Below are positions 9,175-20,827 of a stretch of 44,474 nt of DNA, in pieces (positions within the stretch are counted from its first letter, which is position 1; every line of letters begins with the position of its first letter). The stretch covers positions 1-44,474 of the forward strand of contig NZ_LSZO01000163.1 in the NCBI RefSeq assembly GCF_001580025.1, read 5' to 3'. Source of the stretch: Ventosimonas gracilis (GTDB lineage: Bacteria; Pseudomonadota; Gammaproteobacteria; Pseudomonadales; Pseudomonadaceae). The position numbers were made by a program, and so were the translations under genes. The notes below the pieces were generated by a model. The model had not been told where the DNA came from. It did not search any database and saw nothing but the letters and a program-made list of their open reading frames with translations.

Positions 9175-9555
9175 TCAGGGCAACAGCTTAACCAGCATCC
9201 CGCCGAGCATCACAAAGCCGCCGATAAGCAAACCGCCGAGCCAGATAATAATGTCCTTGCGTATGCTGTCTATCCGCATATCCAAGCGCTGTTCCAGCCT
9301 GTCAATCTTTGCATCCGTTTCTGAAAAACGTTTGTCGAATTTGGCTTCCAGCTTAATCAGCGCCTTTTCTGTTTTGCTGTCTACTTCACTAATAGCGCGA
9401 ACACTGGCTTCCTGCGCCGTCTTGGCAAAATCGGCCAAAGCCTCTTCTTGCGAATGACGCACCGCTTTAGCGAAGGCTTCCGCCTGCTTGCGGTCAATGC
9501 CCGTACTTTCCAGTGTTTCGACAAACTTCAGCGCATCAAAAGTCACAGTCGCCAC
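9175..9555 (-). CDS. DUF1640-like coiled-coil membrane protein
   Basis: A 126-residue protein starting at GTG (9555), preceded by AAGGGA seven bases away. Residues ~1-40 (FDALKFVETLESTGIDRKQAEAFAKAV) match the head of DUF1640/CCDC90-type proteins. A long charged helix with heptad-like spacing follows (KLEAKFDKRF..DAKIDRLEQRLD). The C-terminal ~20 residues (IIWLGGLLIGGFVMLGGMLVKLL) form one transmembrane segment. Bacterial members have no established function; the mitochondrial relative MCUR1 is linked to calcium uniporter assembly. It is divergent from the M48 protease gene, and a good terminator follows. The frame is open further upstream, but no better start is seen. Confidence 0.75.
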   Translation of the reverse strand: MATVTFDALKFVETLESTGIDRKQAEAFAKAVRHSQEEALADFAKTAQEASVRAISEVDSKTEKALIKLEAKFDKRFSETDAKIDRLEQRLDMRIDSIRKDIIIWLGGLLIGGFVMLGGMLVKLLP

Positions 9556-9731
9556 AGCTCCGTCCCTTAGTAATTTCCAGCCTCGCCAATGGTAGCACTG
9601 CGGCGAGCCTTGCACCTGCCTTTGTAAAACTTAAGGTGCTATGGCAGGAGATGGGGGTACAGCGGGGCAGCCGGTGCAATCTGCGTTACACTCGTAAGCC
9701 TTGTTTAGCTGCTTTCTTAGGAATTTATCCC

Positions 9732-11171
9732 GTGCCTTCCCATGCAAAAGCTGCGCTGCTGTTCGTGCTGTTACTGGTTTATCCCGCCGCGCTTTTGGCC
9801 GGTGATTTGCCGTCGCTGGGAGATGCCAGTTCCGGTATTGTTTCCCCGCAGCAGGAGCGCCAATTGGGGCATGCTTGGCTTAGCCTGCTGCGCGGGCAGG
9901 TCAAGCAGTTGCATGACTCGCTGCTTAAAGATTTTGTCGAGAGCAGCGTTTACCGGCTGGCCGAGACCAGCGCCCTGCAAGACCGCCGCCTGTCTTTTAT
10001 TTTTATCGATAGCCCGCAGCTCAACGCCTTTGCCGCCCCCGGCGGACTGGTTGGCGTGAACGGTGGGATTTTTATTACCGCGCAAACGGAAGCCGAATAC
10101 GCCTCGGTCATGGCGCACGAACTGGCACATTTGTCACAACGCCACTTTGCCCGCCGCCTGCAAGCCGAGCAGCGCATGCAAATTCCCATGCTGGCCGCAT
10201 TGCTCGCGGGCGTGGTCGCAGCGGCGGCGGGCGCTGGGGATTTGGGCATGGCGACCATTGTCTCCTCACAAGCGGCGGCTTTTCAGGAACAGATGCGCTT
10301 CTCGCGGCAAAACGAGCAGGAGGCCGACCGTTTTGGTCTGCTTAATCTGGAACGCGCCGGTTACGACCCGCGAGCCATGCCCGCGATGTTTGGTCGCCTG
10401 CTGCGCCAATACCGCTATGCCAGCCGTCCGCCGGAATTTCTGCTGACCCACCCGCTGACCGAAAACCGCATTGCCGATACGCTCAGCCGCGCCGAACAGT
10501 ATCCGCCGCAAGGCAAGCAGGACAGCCTCGCCTACCAACTGGTGCGCACGCGCATGCAGCTTTATTACGAAGAAACTCCAGGCATTTCGCTCAAGCGCTT
10601 TACCGCGACCTTAAGCGAACAGCCGGATAATCAGGCCGCGCGTTATGGCCTTGCACTATCGCTCGCCAAAAATCAGCAAATTGAAGAGGCCAGCAAAGCA
10701 CTCGCGCCGCTGCTGCAACAGCAACCAGAGAATATCGCCTTTAATCTGGCGCAAATTGAGCTGGATATGGCGGCAAACCGCTTGGATATGGCCGAAAAGC
10801 GTTTAACGCCGCTGCTTGCGTCCTTTCCCGATAATTACCCGCTAAAACAAGCGCAAGCCGATTTGTTGCTAAAACAACAAAAGCCCGCTTTGGCGGAAAA
10901 AGTGCTGGATGAGTTACTGAAAACCCGAAGCAACGACCCGGATATTTGGTATCAAAGCGCTGAGGCGCACGGACTGGCTGGCAATATCAGCGCCCTGCAC
11001 CAAGCCCGCGCGGAATACTTTGCACTGACCGGCGATTACCAACAGGCGCTGGAGCAGATTGAACTCGCCAAACGCCGTGCTGGAACGAACTTTTTGCTGG
11101 CTTCACGGATTGAAGCCAGACAAAACGAACTGCGCGAGCTGCAAAAAACGGTTAAGGAAATGATGCGTTAG
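9732..11171 (+). CDS. BepA-like M48 periplasmic metalloprotease with TPR domain
   Basis: A 479-residue secreted protein. A signal peptide (AALLFVLLLVYPAALLAG) is followed by an M48 protease domain with the zinc motif HELAH at residues 129-133 and the third-ligand region NEQEADRFG near 195-200. The C-terminal ~200 residues hold TPR-like helical repeats. Architecture and length match BepA (YfgC), which supports or degrades outer-membrane proteins such as LptD at the BAM complex. The start is taken at GTG 9732, with TAGGA nine bases upstream; the upstream open frame runs antisense through the divergent coiled-coil gene. The 3' end overlaps convergent trpS by 20 bp. Confidence 0.88.
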   Translation: MPSHAKAALLFVLLLVYPAALLAGDLPSLGDASSGIVSPQQERQLGHAWLSLLRGQVKQLHDSLLKDFVESSVYRLAETSALQDRRLSFIFIDSPQLNAFAAPGGLVGVNGGIFITAQTEAEYASVMAHELAHLSQRHFARRLQAEQRMQIPMLAALLAGVVAAAAGAGDLGMATIVSSQAAAFQEQMRFSRQNEQEADRFGLLNLERAGYDPRAMPAMFGRLLRQYRYASRPPEFLLTHPLTENRIADTLSRAEQYPPQGKQDSLAYQLVRTRMQLYYEETPGISLKRFTATLSEQPDNQAARYGLALSLAKNQQIEEASKALAPLLQQQPENIAFNLAQIELDMAANRLDMAEKRLTPLLASFPDNYPLKQAQADLLLKQQKPALAEKVLDELLKTRSNDPDIWYQSAEAHGLAGNISALHQARAEYFALTGDYQQALEQIELAKRRAGTNFLLASRIEARQNELRELQKTVKEMMR

Positions 11172-12510
11172 CGGGTTTTAATTGAACCTGCAAAATGGTT
11201 TGCAAATGACCCAAGTCCGCGAAACCTCCAATTTCTTCACCGCGCCAATAAAGGCTGCAACCATCACCGGCTGTCTGATACTCAAGCTCCGCGGGATTGC
11301 TGGTGTTTTGCAGCATTTTCATCACTTCACCCATCTGCTTGCCATCGGCAAAGGGTGCGGACAGCAGCAGGGTAGATACCCCGTCTTTATCGAGCAGACG
11401 AAAACGAAAACGCCCATCGTCATCACGAAAGCTGACCCAGCGCACGCCGTTGTTTTTGCTGGCGGGTTTGCCCGCAGGACGGGCACTTGCCTGCGCCGTT
11501 TGAAACGAGCGCAAGCCCACCGCCTGTTTTAATTCATCCAATAACGGACGAGCGACTTGTCGTGCCTTGGCCGCGCCTGCCAGCAGGATGTCTTCCAAAT
11601 CATCGGGTTTTGCTATCAGCGCTTGATAGCGTTCGCGTGCTTCGCCCAGTTCCGCTTGCAACACCTCAAACAAGCGTTGCTTGGCCTCGCTCCAAGCCAA
11701 GCCGCCCAGTAAGTCGGTGTGCAACTGCGCAAGTTGTTCGGGGTTGGCGAAGGCTTGATAGAGCGTGACCAAATGGCTGCCCTGTGCGTCTTTTGGCTCG
11801 CCGGGGGCACGCGAATCGGTCTGGATACGTTTTATCGCTGCTTTCATCGACTTGGGGTCTGCAAACAGCGCGATGGTATTGTCGTAGCTTTTGCTCATCT
11901 TGCGTCCATCAAGGCCAGGCAAGGTGGCAACACTTTGCTCAACGATGGCTTCGGGCAAAGTCAGCAGCGCCCTACCCTGGCCATACAGATAGTTAAAACG
12001 CTGCGCGATGTCGCGCGCCATTTCCACGTGCTGGATTTGGTCACGCCCGACCGGCACTTGTTCGGCGCTAAACAGCAGAATATCGGCGGCCATTAACAGC
12101 GGATAGCTAAATAGCCCCATAGTGATTCCGGCATCTTCATCGCCGCCTGCGGCGCGGTTTTTATCTTGGGCGGCTTTGTAGGCGTGGGCGCGGTTGAGCA
12201 GCCCTTTGGCGGCGACACAGCTGAGCAGCCAGTTCAGCTCGCTGATTTCGGGAATATCCGATTGGCGGTAAAAGGTCGCTCGCGCGGTATCAAGACCACA
12301 GGCAATCCAGCTGGCGGCAATTTCCAGCCGGGAGCGCTGCACGCGCTCGGGGCTTTCACACTTGACCAGCGCATGCAAATCCGCCAGAAAGAAAAAGGCT
12401 TGCGTATTGGGATTGCGACTGGCGCGAATAGCCGGACGAATGGCGCCGGCGTAGTTGCCAAGGTGCGGCGTGCCGGTGGCAGTAATGCCGGTAAGGATGC
12501 GGGTGGTCAT
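11152..12510 (-). CDS. trpS: Tryptophan--tRNA ligase with a C-terminal extension
   Basis: A class I aminoacyl-tRNA synthetase charging tRNA-Trp. The HIGH-type motif is HLGNY at residues 16-20 and KMSKS is in DGRKMSKSYDN. At 452 residues it is over 100 longer than E. coli TrpS (~334). After the normal catalytic and anticodon-binding part (ending near LLDELKQAVGLRSF) comes a linker and a ~100-residue domain (WVSFRDDDGRFRFRLLDKDG onward) that resembles the small YegP/DUF1508-like fold. Pseudomonad TrpS proteins share this length. The role of the extra domain is unknown. The 3' end overlaps the convergent M48 gene. Confidence 0.95.
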   Translation of the reverse strand: MTTRILTGITATGTPHLGNYAGAIRPAIRASRNPNTQAFFFLADLHALVKCESPERVQRSRLEIAASWIACGLDTARATFYRQSDIPEISELNWLLSCVAAKGLLNRAHAYKAAQDKNRAAGGDEDAGITMGLFSYPLLMAADILLFSAEQVPVGRDQIQHVEMARDIAQRFNYLYGQGRALLTLPEAIVEQSVATLPGLDGRKMSKSYDNTIALFADPKSMKAAIKRIQTDSRAPGEPKDAQGSHLVTLYQAFANPEQLAQLHTDLLGGLAWSEAKQRLFEVLQAELGEARERYQALIAKPDDLEDILLAGAAKARQVARPLLDELKQAVGLRSFQTAQASARPAGKPASKNNGVRWVSFRDDDGRFRFRLLDKDGVSTLLLSAPFADGKQMGEVMKMLQNTSNPAELEYQTAGDGCSLYWRGEEIGGFADLGHLQTILQVQLKPANASFP

Positions 12511-12548
12511 GATGATGGATTGAGTGAATCGCGGTTAGGAAATAATGG

Positions 12549-12917
12549 TTAATGGTCAAAGCTAAAGTATTGGCGCAGCGCGTCCATCATATCGAGGTAG
12601 CGGGCGGGCGGTGCGACCAGTGAAAAGCCCGAATCATAGCTGTCCGGACTGATGTCGCGGCGGCTCCATTGGCAGGTTGCAGAAAAATCAACCCATTCAA
12701 TACCCGCTTCAGTGGGGATTTTAATGCGCAAATCAAAATACCCACCCACCAACATCGGCAAATGGCTAATCAGCAGCAGGCCATCGGCTGAAATATTGCC
12801 GATATAGCCAATGGGCTGGTCAGTCTTACGGTTAAATACCTGAAGGTAGTAAGGCAATTGGTGTCGTTTGATGCGAGGTGGGTGCCGCTGCTGCATAACC
12901 TGTTCCTGTGGTTTCAT
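12549..12917 (-). CDS. PilZ domain c-di-GMP receptor protein
   Basis: A 122-residue single-domain PilZ protein. Both c-di-GMP contact motifs are intact: R11-x3-R15 (RHPPR) and N41-x-S43-x2-G46 (NISADG), followed by the beta-barrel (WVDFSATCQWSRRD). The ATG at 12917 overlaps the TGA of the upstream GGDQF/EAL gene (ATGA) and has AAGGG eight bases before it, so it is translationally coupled. The longer open frame is rejected because it would run 45 nt into the upstream gene. A second ATG seven codons in is also possible. It probably reads the c-di-GMP pool set by its neighbour; the downstream target is unknown. Confidence 0.88.
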   Translation of the reverse strand: MKPQEQVMQQRHPPRIKRHQLPYYLQVFNRKTDQPIGYIGNISADGLLLISHLPMLVGGYFDLRIKIPTEAGIEWVDFSATCQWSRRDISPDSYDSGFSLVAPPARYLDMMDALRQYFSFDH

Positions 12918-14995
12918 TTTACTAGCCCTTGTTGTTTTTTGCTGCTGAGCTGCTTCAGCCAAGTGGCCAATTCTTCGGCAGGCAAGGGCTTGCTGTACAA
13001 ATAGCCCTGCCCTTCATGACAACCTTGGGCAATGATATAGGCTTCCTGAGCGCGGGTTTCCACGCCTTCAGCAATCACCTGCATGCCTAAGTTTTTACCC
13101 AACTGAATAATGGTGCGCACAATGGTCGCATCATCTTCATCGTCCAGTACGTCCTGCACAAAGCTCTTGTCGATTTTGATTTTGTCGAGCGGTAGATTGC
13201 GTAGATAGTTGAGCGAAGAATAGCCGGTACCAAAATCATCGATGGCAATCAGCGCCCCGCTTTTACGCAGCCCGCGCAGATGCTCCGCAGCGGCATCAAT
13301 ATCTTCCATCAGAGTGGTTTCCGTTACTTCCAATTCCAAACTTCCCGGCGGCAATTGATAGTCTTGCATCAGGCGGCTGATTATCTGCGGCAAGCCGACG
13401 TGACGCAATTGTACGGTGGACAGGTTAATCGCCATGCGCAGACCCGAAAATCCGCTTTTGTGCCATTGACGTAACTGACGGCAGCATTGTTCGAGCGTCC
13501 AATCACTAATGGGAATGATCAGGCCGCTTTGTTCGGCCAGCGGAATAAACTGGTCGGGCGATACCCAGCCATGCTGTGGATGCCTCCAGCGCAGCAGCGC
13601 TTCTACGCCGACCACGCGCCGATGCGGATAGGCGACTTGCGGCTGGAAGACCAGATGCAACTGTTTTTTATCCATCGCCTCGTGCAGGTCTTTTTCCAAC
13701 TGGCGGCGCTTGCGTATTTTGCTGTCTACGCTGGCGATATAAAACTGATAGCCGCTTCTGGCGTAGCTTTTAGCCAGCGTCATGGTGTGCTCGGCGCGTT
13801 GCAGCAACACTTCGGTCGTTTCGCCGTCCTGCGGGAACAGGGTAATACCGATGGTGGCGCGCAGCCTTACCGATTGCTCGGCATCCAGCGTAAAGGGCGC
13901 TTCCAGGCTATCAAGCACCAACTGCGCAAGTTCCGCGGCTTCGTAAGGATGCTCAATATCGGTCTGTACCAGTGCAAACTGGTCTCCGCCCAAACGCGCC
14001 AACGAGCCGAAGTATTCTTCATTGCCACGCAAGCGGTCGGCCAGTGCGAGCAGCAGACGGTCGCCGTTTTGATAGCTGTACTGCTCGTTGATGCTTTTAA
14101 AGTCATCCAGACCGCAGCAAAACACGGCCACCAGCCGTTGATTGCGGCGAGCCTCGCTCAAAATGCCGTCAAGGCGACGCTGCAACTGCTGGCGGTTGGG
14201 CAATCCGGTTAAAAAGTCGTGCCGCGCCATGCGTTGCAGGCTGGTTTCCGCCGCGCGGCGCAGGCGGTTGTTGCGTTCAATGGTGTAGAGCAACTGATTG
14301 GCGGTGTTAATCCAAATACCCAGTTCATTACGCTCATAACCTTTGGGTATGGGCAATAAACGCTCGCCGGGGTGGTCCGGGTTGATATTGGATAGATGGC
14401 GGATTAACCTGACAATCGGTCGGGTCAACATCCAGTGATAAATCAAGTAGAGCAATACGCCCAGCACCAGAGAACGCACAATGCCGGAAATCAAAATAAT
14501 GATGGAGTTATAGACAAAGGCTTGACCAAAAAACGCCGTATCCAAGGTAATGCTTAGCTCGCCGTAATAGTCCGCATCGTTATTGGGCAGATGCCCTTTT
14601 AACGGTCTTTGGATTTGCTTTTCTTGCCCCAATACCGGGTCGGTTAACCAGCGTGTTTGCATCTGCACCAAGTCGCGCTGCTTTTGCGCCAGTATTTCCT
14701 TATCCTTATTTTGTTCGTTGCCAATCACAATGGCCGCTTGACGCACGGCTTCATTTTTCAGCAAGCCTTCCACCACGCGCAGGGCGCTTTTTTTGTCCAA
14801 ATCGTAGGCGGCTTGGGTCGAAGAGGCGAGAAACATATCAATAATGCGTTGCCCTTCGTTATTGATATTGCTCTTAACCGAAAACACATTAAGCAGGATT
14901 TGCCCACAGCCCAGTGCCAAGCCCACCAGCAAGGCGACCAGCAATACCACGCGAAGCAGCTTAAGCGACAGGCTGTGCTTGAACTTAAAAAGCAA
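12914..14995 (-). CDS. bifA: BifA-like membrane c-di-GMP phosphodiesterase (GGDQF/EAL)
   Basis: A 693-residue inner-membrane protein with TM1 at ~10-37, a ~120-residue periplasmic region, TM2 at ~160-190, a HAMP-like linker, a GGDEF domain (~255-420) and an EAL domain (~430-690). The GGDEF active site reads GGDQF (336-340), so cyclase activity is unlikely. The EAL domain looks catalytic: EALLR at 465-469, EVTETTLMED, DDFGTGYSSL and KIDKSF. The GGDQF variant, length and layout match P. aeruginosa BifA, a phosphodiesterase controlling the biofilm/swarming switch. The start is TTG at 14995, with AAGGGG six bases upstream. It is coupled to the PilZ gene. Confidence 0.88.
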   Translation of the reverse strand: MLFKFKHSLSLKLLRVVLLVALLVGLALGCGQILLNVFSVKSNINNEGQRIIDMFLASSTQAAYDLDKKSALRVVEGLLKNEAVRQAAIVIGNEQNKDKEILAQKQRDLVQMQTRWLTDPVLGQEKQIQRPLKGHLPNNDADYYGELSITLDTAFFGQAFVYNSIIILISGIVRSLVLGVLLYLIYHWMLTRPIVRLIRHLSNINPDHPGERLLPIPKGYERNELGIWINTANQLLYTIERNNRLRRAAETSLQRMARHDFLTGLPNRQQLQRRLDGILSEARRNQRLVAVFCCGLDDFKSINEQYSYQNGDRLLLALADRLRGNEEYFGSLARLGGDQFALVQTDIEHPYEAAELAQLVLDSLEAPFTLDAEQSVRLRATIGITLFPQDGETTEVLLQRAEHTMTLAKSYARSGYQFYIASVDSKIRKRRQLEKDLHEAMDKKQLHLVFQPQVAYPHRRVVGVEALLRWRHPQHGWVSPDQFIPLAEQSGLIIPISDWTLEQCCRQLRQWHKSGFSGLRMAINLSTVQLRHVGLPQIISRLMQDYQLPPGSLELEVTETTLMEDIDAAAEHLRGLRKSGALIAIDDFGTGYSSLNYLRNLPLDKIKIDKSFVQDVLDDEDDATIVRTIIQLGKNLGMQVIAEGVETRAQEAYIIAQGCHEGQGYLYSKPLPAEELATWLKQLSSKKQQGLVK

Positions 14996-15179
14996 GGTAA
15001 ACCCCTTGTCAAAGAAAGGCTATTGATACCAAACATTCCTTTGTTTTTTGTAGTCGCGCAATTAAAAAACGATCAGCCGCAATACTGCCCAAGAGCCAAT
15101 GATAGGCCACCGTTACCGGTTGACAACCTCCTTGTTGTTATAGCCTCAACCATAACAATCCATAAAAATGGCATAACAC

Positions 15180-15200
15180 AAAAGCACGGACAATCCGTTA
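15180..15200 (-). terminator. Weak hairpin after tyrS
   Basis: On the minus strand ACGGA-TTG-TCCGT (15186-15198) is followed by GCTTTTGTGTT, directly after the tyrS stop. The stem is only 5 bp, so termination may be partial, leaving some read-through to bifA. Confidence 0.35.
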
Positions 15201-15201
15201 T

Positions 15202-16398
15202 TTAAGGTTTAAGGCTGATGCGAGCAATGGCTTTCTTTCCCGCCTGGCATAAATGGGTAGCACTTACCGCAAAGATAAAATCACGAGAAACCACCTCACC
15301 ATCAATACGCACTGTGCCCGCATTTAATAAATCCCGCGCAATGGCTGCATTTTTGGCAAGACCTGCGCGGTTGAGCACGGCAGCAATCGGCAAGGCTTCG
15401 GCACTGGTCAGGGTGATTTGTGGCAAATCGTGCGGTAGCTCGCCTTCTTTTAGAAGGTTGCCCGCCGCGCGGTGCGCATTGGCGGCGGCTTCTGCCCCAT
15501 GAAAGCGCTCAACCAATTCTTCAGCCAGCTTGATTTTGATGTCGCGCGGATTGACACCCGCTGCAATATCCCGCCTAAAGCCTTCGATTTGTTCCATCGA
15601 ACGAAAACTCAGCAATTCAAAATAACGCCACATCAGGCTGTCCGGCAGCGAGACCAGCTTGCTGTACATGGTGCCGGGGGCTTCATCAATACCAATATAG
15701 TTGCCGAGCGATTTGGACATTTTCTTGACGCCATCCAAACCTTCCAGCAGCGGCATGGTGAGCACGCACTGCGGCGCTTGCCCATAGGCGCGTTGCAGTT
15801 CACGACCCATCAATAGGTTGAATTTCTGGTCAGTACCGCCCAACTCCACATCGGCGCGTAACGCAACCGAGTCATAACCTTGCACCAGCGGGTAGATAAA
15901 TTCGTGAATGGCAATCGATTGGCCGCTTTGGTAGCGCTTGGCAAAGTCATCGCGCTCCAACATACGCGCCACGCTGTATTGCCCGGCCAGACGAATAAAA
16001 TCCGCAGGTTTAAGCGCATCCATCCAGGTGGAGTTAAAGGCAATCTCGGTTTTGTGCGGGTCGAGGATTTTAAAAACCTGCGATTTGTAGGTCTCGGCAT
16101 TGGCCAGCACTTGTTCACGAGTGAGCGGCGGGCGGGTGACGCTCTTGCCGCTGGGGTCGCCAATCATGCCGGTAAAATCGCCAATCAAGAAGATAACCTG
16201 ATGCCCCAACTGCTGAAACTGACGCAGCTTGTTAAGTAACACGGTATGCCCTAAGTGCAAATCCGCTGCGGTCGGGTCAAAACCGGCTTTAATGCGCAGC
16301 GGCTCGCCGCGCTCCAGTTTTTGGATCAGCTCGGATTCAATCAAAATTTCTTCGGCACCGCGTCGAATCAGTGCAAGTTGCTCATCAATGGACAGCAT
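15202..16398 (-). CDS. tyrS: Tyrosine--tRNA ligase
   Basis: A class I synthetase of 398 residues charging tRNA-Tyr. The HIGH-type motif is HLGHT at residues 48-52, KMSKS is in [11 protein letters not shown], and the C-terminal S4-like RNA-binding domain ends in [15 protein letters not shown]. The sequence is of the TyrZ-like type found in pseudomonads. It is divergent from the M23 peptidase gene across 221 bp, the same order as tyrS and its neighbours in P. aeruginosa. Confidence 0.96.
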   Translation of the reverse strand: MLSIDEQLALIRRGAEEILIESELIQKLERGEPLRIKAGFDPTAADLHLGHTVLLNKLRQFQQLGHQVIFLIGDFTGMIGDPSGKSVTRPPLTREQVLANAETYKSQVFKILDPHKTEIAFNSTWMDALKPADFIRLAGQYSVARMLERDDFAKRYQSGQSIAIHEFIYPLVQGYDSVALRADVELGGTDQKFNLLMGRELQRAYGQAPQCVLTMPLLEGLDGVKKMSKSLGNYIGIDEAPGTMYSKLVSLPDSLMWRYFELLSFRSMEQIEGFRRDIAAGVNPRDIKIKLAEELVERFHGAEAAANAHRAAGNLLKEGELPHDLPQITLTSAEALPIAAVLNRAGLAKNAAIARDLLNAGTVRIDGEVVSRDFIFAVSATHLCQAGKKAIARISLKP

Positions 16399-16552
16399 AA
16401 AGGTACTCTAGGTCGCCCTGCGTAAAGGGTTGTTTACTTACAAGATTGCCGGGTGATTACAAGCCGCCAAGGATAACCTGCTCAAGCGGCAAACGCAGTC
16501 ACTGCGACAGCTTGTCGCCCGCATAAAAATGCCAGAAAACAGGTTAAACGAC

Positions 16553-16581
16553 TTGCTAGTGGTTTTCTTTACCTGTATTTT
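16553..16581 (+). promoter_or_regulatory. Candidate promoter of the M23 peptidase-anmK unit
   Basis: TTGCTA (16553-16558) and TATTTT (16576-16581) are separated by exactly 17 nt, about 40 nt before the ATG at 16620. Directly downstream, TCACT and AGTGA form a small inverted repeat around 16582-16604 that could be an operator or a 5'-UTR hairpin. Confidence 0.45.
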
Positions 16582-16619
16582 GTCACTTTTTCTGTGTTAT
16601 TTAGTGAAACAGTATCATT

Positions 16620-19086
<2,467 letters not shown>

Positions 19087-19091
19087 ATGGA

Positions 19092-19442
19092 CTAAATGGA
19101 AAACGACGAGCCGCAGCCACAAGTGGTTGTCGCATTAGGGTTATTGACCACAAAGCGTGAGCCTTCCAAGCCTTCTTGATAATCGACCACCGCACCTTGC
19201 AGATACTGAAAGCTCATCGGGTCGACCAACAGACTGACCCCTTCGCGCTCAATCACCGTGTCATCATCCAAGCGTTCCTCATCAAAACTAAAACCGTACT
19301 GAAACCCCGAACAACCGCCTCCGGTGACAAACACGCGCAATCCCAAACGCGGGTTGCCTTCTTCTTCAATCAAGGTTTTTACCTTATGTACAGCGCCATC
19401 GGTAAATACCAAGGGCACAGGCGTAAAGGTCTCAAGGCTCAT
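19092..19442 (-). CDS. erpA: Iron-sulfur cluster insertion protein ErpA
   Basis: A 116-residue A-type carrier that delivers [4Fe-4S] or [2Fe-2S] clusters to apoproteins, including isoprenoid-synthesis enzymes. The three conserved cysteines are Cys44 (GGGCSGF) and Cys108/Cys110 (TCGCGSSF). The length is typical. It faces anmK, an arrangement also found in P. aeruginosa. It is divergent from ruvC over 225 bp. Confidence 0.96.
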   Translation of the reverse strand: MSLETFTPVPLVFTDGAVHKVKTLIEEEGNPRLGLRVFVTGGGCSGFQYGFSFDEERLDDDTVIEREGVSLLVDPMSFQYLQGAVVDYQEGLEGSRFVVNNPNATTTCGCGSSFSI

Positions 19443-19517
19443 GCTTCAAATCTCGCAAACAAGCGGCAAATGGCGCTCATTATTGGCGCGTCCGCGCACG
19501 CGGTCAACTGATCTCAG

Positions 19518-19547
19518 ATGACGGCCAACAGGCAAGATGCCTATATA
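19518..19547 (+). promoter_or_regulatory. Candidate promoter of the ruv-tol-pal unit
   Basis: ATGACG (19518-19523) and TATATA (19542-19547) are 18 nt apart, leaving a leader of about 115 nt before the ruvC ATG that contains a REP-like palindrome. This is a sequence match only. An overlapping TATACT at 19544 is an alternative -10. Confidence 0.3.
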
Positions 19548-19609
19548 CTTGCGCCCCTTACCCGGCAGGCCATCGCGCGATATGTTTTTTACTAACCCAT
19601 GCTTTTTTG

Positions 19610-19638
19610 CTCCCCTCGCCCGCTTGCGGGTGGAAGAG
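19610..19638. repeat. REP-like palindrome, CCCGC-TT-GCGGG core, in the ruvC leader
   Basis: The core CCCGCTTGCGGG at 19619-19630 has flanks CTCCCCTCG and TGGAAGAG that are partly complementary. It is 30 nt upstream of the ruvC start, inside the probable leader, where it could affect translation or mRNA stability. Confidence 0.55.
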
Positions 19639-19667
19639 CGCGGGCAAAAACAGACTGTGCGTCCGCT

Positions 19668-20192
19668 ATGACCATTATTTTGGGCATTGACCCCGGCTCA
19701 CGGATTACCGGCTATGGCGTGATACGCGCGCACGCACAAGGAACCCACTATCTCGCCTCCGGCTGTATCCGCAGCGGCAACGCCAATCTGCCCGAGCGTC
19801 TCGCCAGTATTTTTACTGGCATTAGTGAAATTATTGAGCAGTATCAACCGGTCACACTGGGCATTGAACGGGTCTTTATGGCGCACAATGCCGATTCAGC
19901 ACTCAAACTGGGGCAAGCCCGCGGCGCGGCCATAGTCGCTGCGGCGCAGGCGGGATTGGAGGTCGCCGAATACAGCGCCACACAAATCAAGCAAGCCGTA
20001 GTCGGCAGCGGCGCGGCCAGCAAGCAGCAAGTACAAATCATGCTGACCCATCTTTTAAACTTAAGCGCCTGCCCGCAAGCCGATGCCGCCGATGCACTGG
20101 CCGCCGCGCTATGCCACGCGCACTGTCGCGCCAGTTTAATTGTGCACGGACTCAAGCACGCCAGAAGGCGCGGCGGACGTTTAAGGCTTTAA
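19668..20192 (+). CDS. ruvC: Crossover junction endodeoxyribonuclease RuvC
   Basis: A 174-residue Holliday-junction resolvase that nicks symmetrically to finish homologous recombination. The acidic quartet is present: Asp8 (GIDPGS), Glu67 (IERVF), Asp139 and Asp142 (QADAADALA). ATG 19668 gives the family start [10 protein letters not shown]. The frame is open further upstream through a palindrome and is not coding there. It is followed after 13 bases by ruvA. Confidence 0.96.
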   Translation: MTIILGIDPGSRITGYGVIRAHAQGTHYLASGCIRSGNANLPERLASIFTGISEIIEQYQPVTLGIERVFMAHNADSALKLGQARGAAIVAAAQAGLEVAEYSATQIKQAVVGSGAASKQQVQIMLTHLLNLSACPQADAADALAAALCHAHCRASLIVHGLKHARRRGGRLRL

Positions 20193-20205
20193 CGGGGAAA
20201 GTAAT

Positions 20206-20814
20206 ATGATTGGTCGCCTGCACGGCATTTTGCTGGAGAAAAAACCGCCGCATCTGTTACTGGATGTCGGCGGTGTCGGCTATGAACTGGACGTACCGCT
20301 AAGCACCTTCTACCGACTGCCGCCCATCGGCGAGCCGCTCACCCTGCACATTCATCATTTAGTACGCGAGGACGCGCAGCTTCTCTACGGTTTTTATGAA
20401 CTACGCGAACGCGATGGTTTCCGCGAACTGATCCGCCTGTCCGGCGTTGGCCCGAAACTTGCGCTGGCGCTGCTGTCCACGCTGGAAATGGACGAACTGA
20501 TACGCGCCGTGCAAAACCAGGACAGCAACGCCTTGCTGCGCGTACCCGGGGTAGGTAAACGTACCGCCGAACGCCTGCTGCTGGAACTTAAAGAGCGCAT
20601 CAAACACTGGCCGGATATGCCCGCAAACAACGCGGCCTGCACATCCACTGCCGCACCTGCGAGCCATCAAAAAAACGCCGAAGCCGATGCCGTTAGCGCG
20701 TTAATTGCGCTCGGTTTCAAACCGCCAGAGGCGAGCCGCGCGGTATCATCGGTCGCCGAAAGCGGCCTTGACAGTGAACAACTCATCCGCCTTGCATTAA
20801 AAGCACTGGCCTAA
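20206..20814 (+). CDS. ruvA: Holliday junction branch migration protein RuvA
   Basis: A 202-residue DNA-binding subunit that clamps four-way junctions and loads RuvB. An N-terminal OB-fold ([28 protein letters not shown]) is followed by helix-hairpin-helix motifs ([14 protein letters not shown] and [16 protein letters not shown]). A flexible Ala/Thr-rich linker and the C-terminal RuvB-binding helices ([17 protein letters not shown]) complete it. AGGGGAAAG-like spacing precedes the ATG. It lies between ruvC and ruvB, 13 bases from each. Confidence 0.96.
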   Translation: MIGRLHGILLEKKPPHLLLDVGGVGYELDVPLSTFYRLPPIGEPLTLHIHHLVREDAQLLYGFYELRERDGFRELIRLSGVGPKLALALLSTLEMDELIRAVQNQDSNALLRVPGVGKRTAERLLLELKERIKHWPDMPANNAACTSTAAPASHQKNAEADAVSALIALGFKPPEASRAVSSVAESGLDSEQLIRLALKALA

Positions 20815-20827
20815 ATAAAGCCGACCT

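Noticed and set aside
13487-14212. A 241-codon rightward open frame
   Set aside because: It lies wholly antisense to the GGDEF domain of the BifA-like gene and has no recognisable domain.
15120-15145. Consensus TTGACA on the plus strand between bifA and tyrS
   Set aside because: No -10 box at 16-18 nt and no rightward gene to serve; probably chance.
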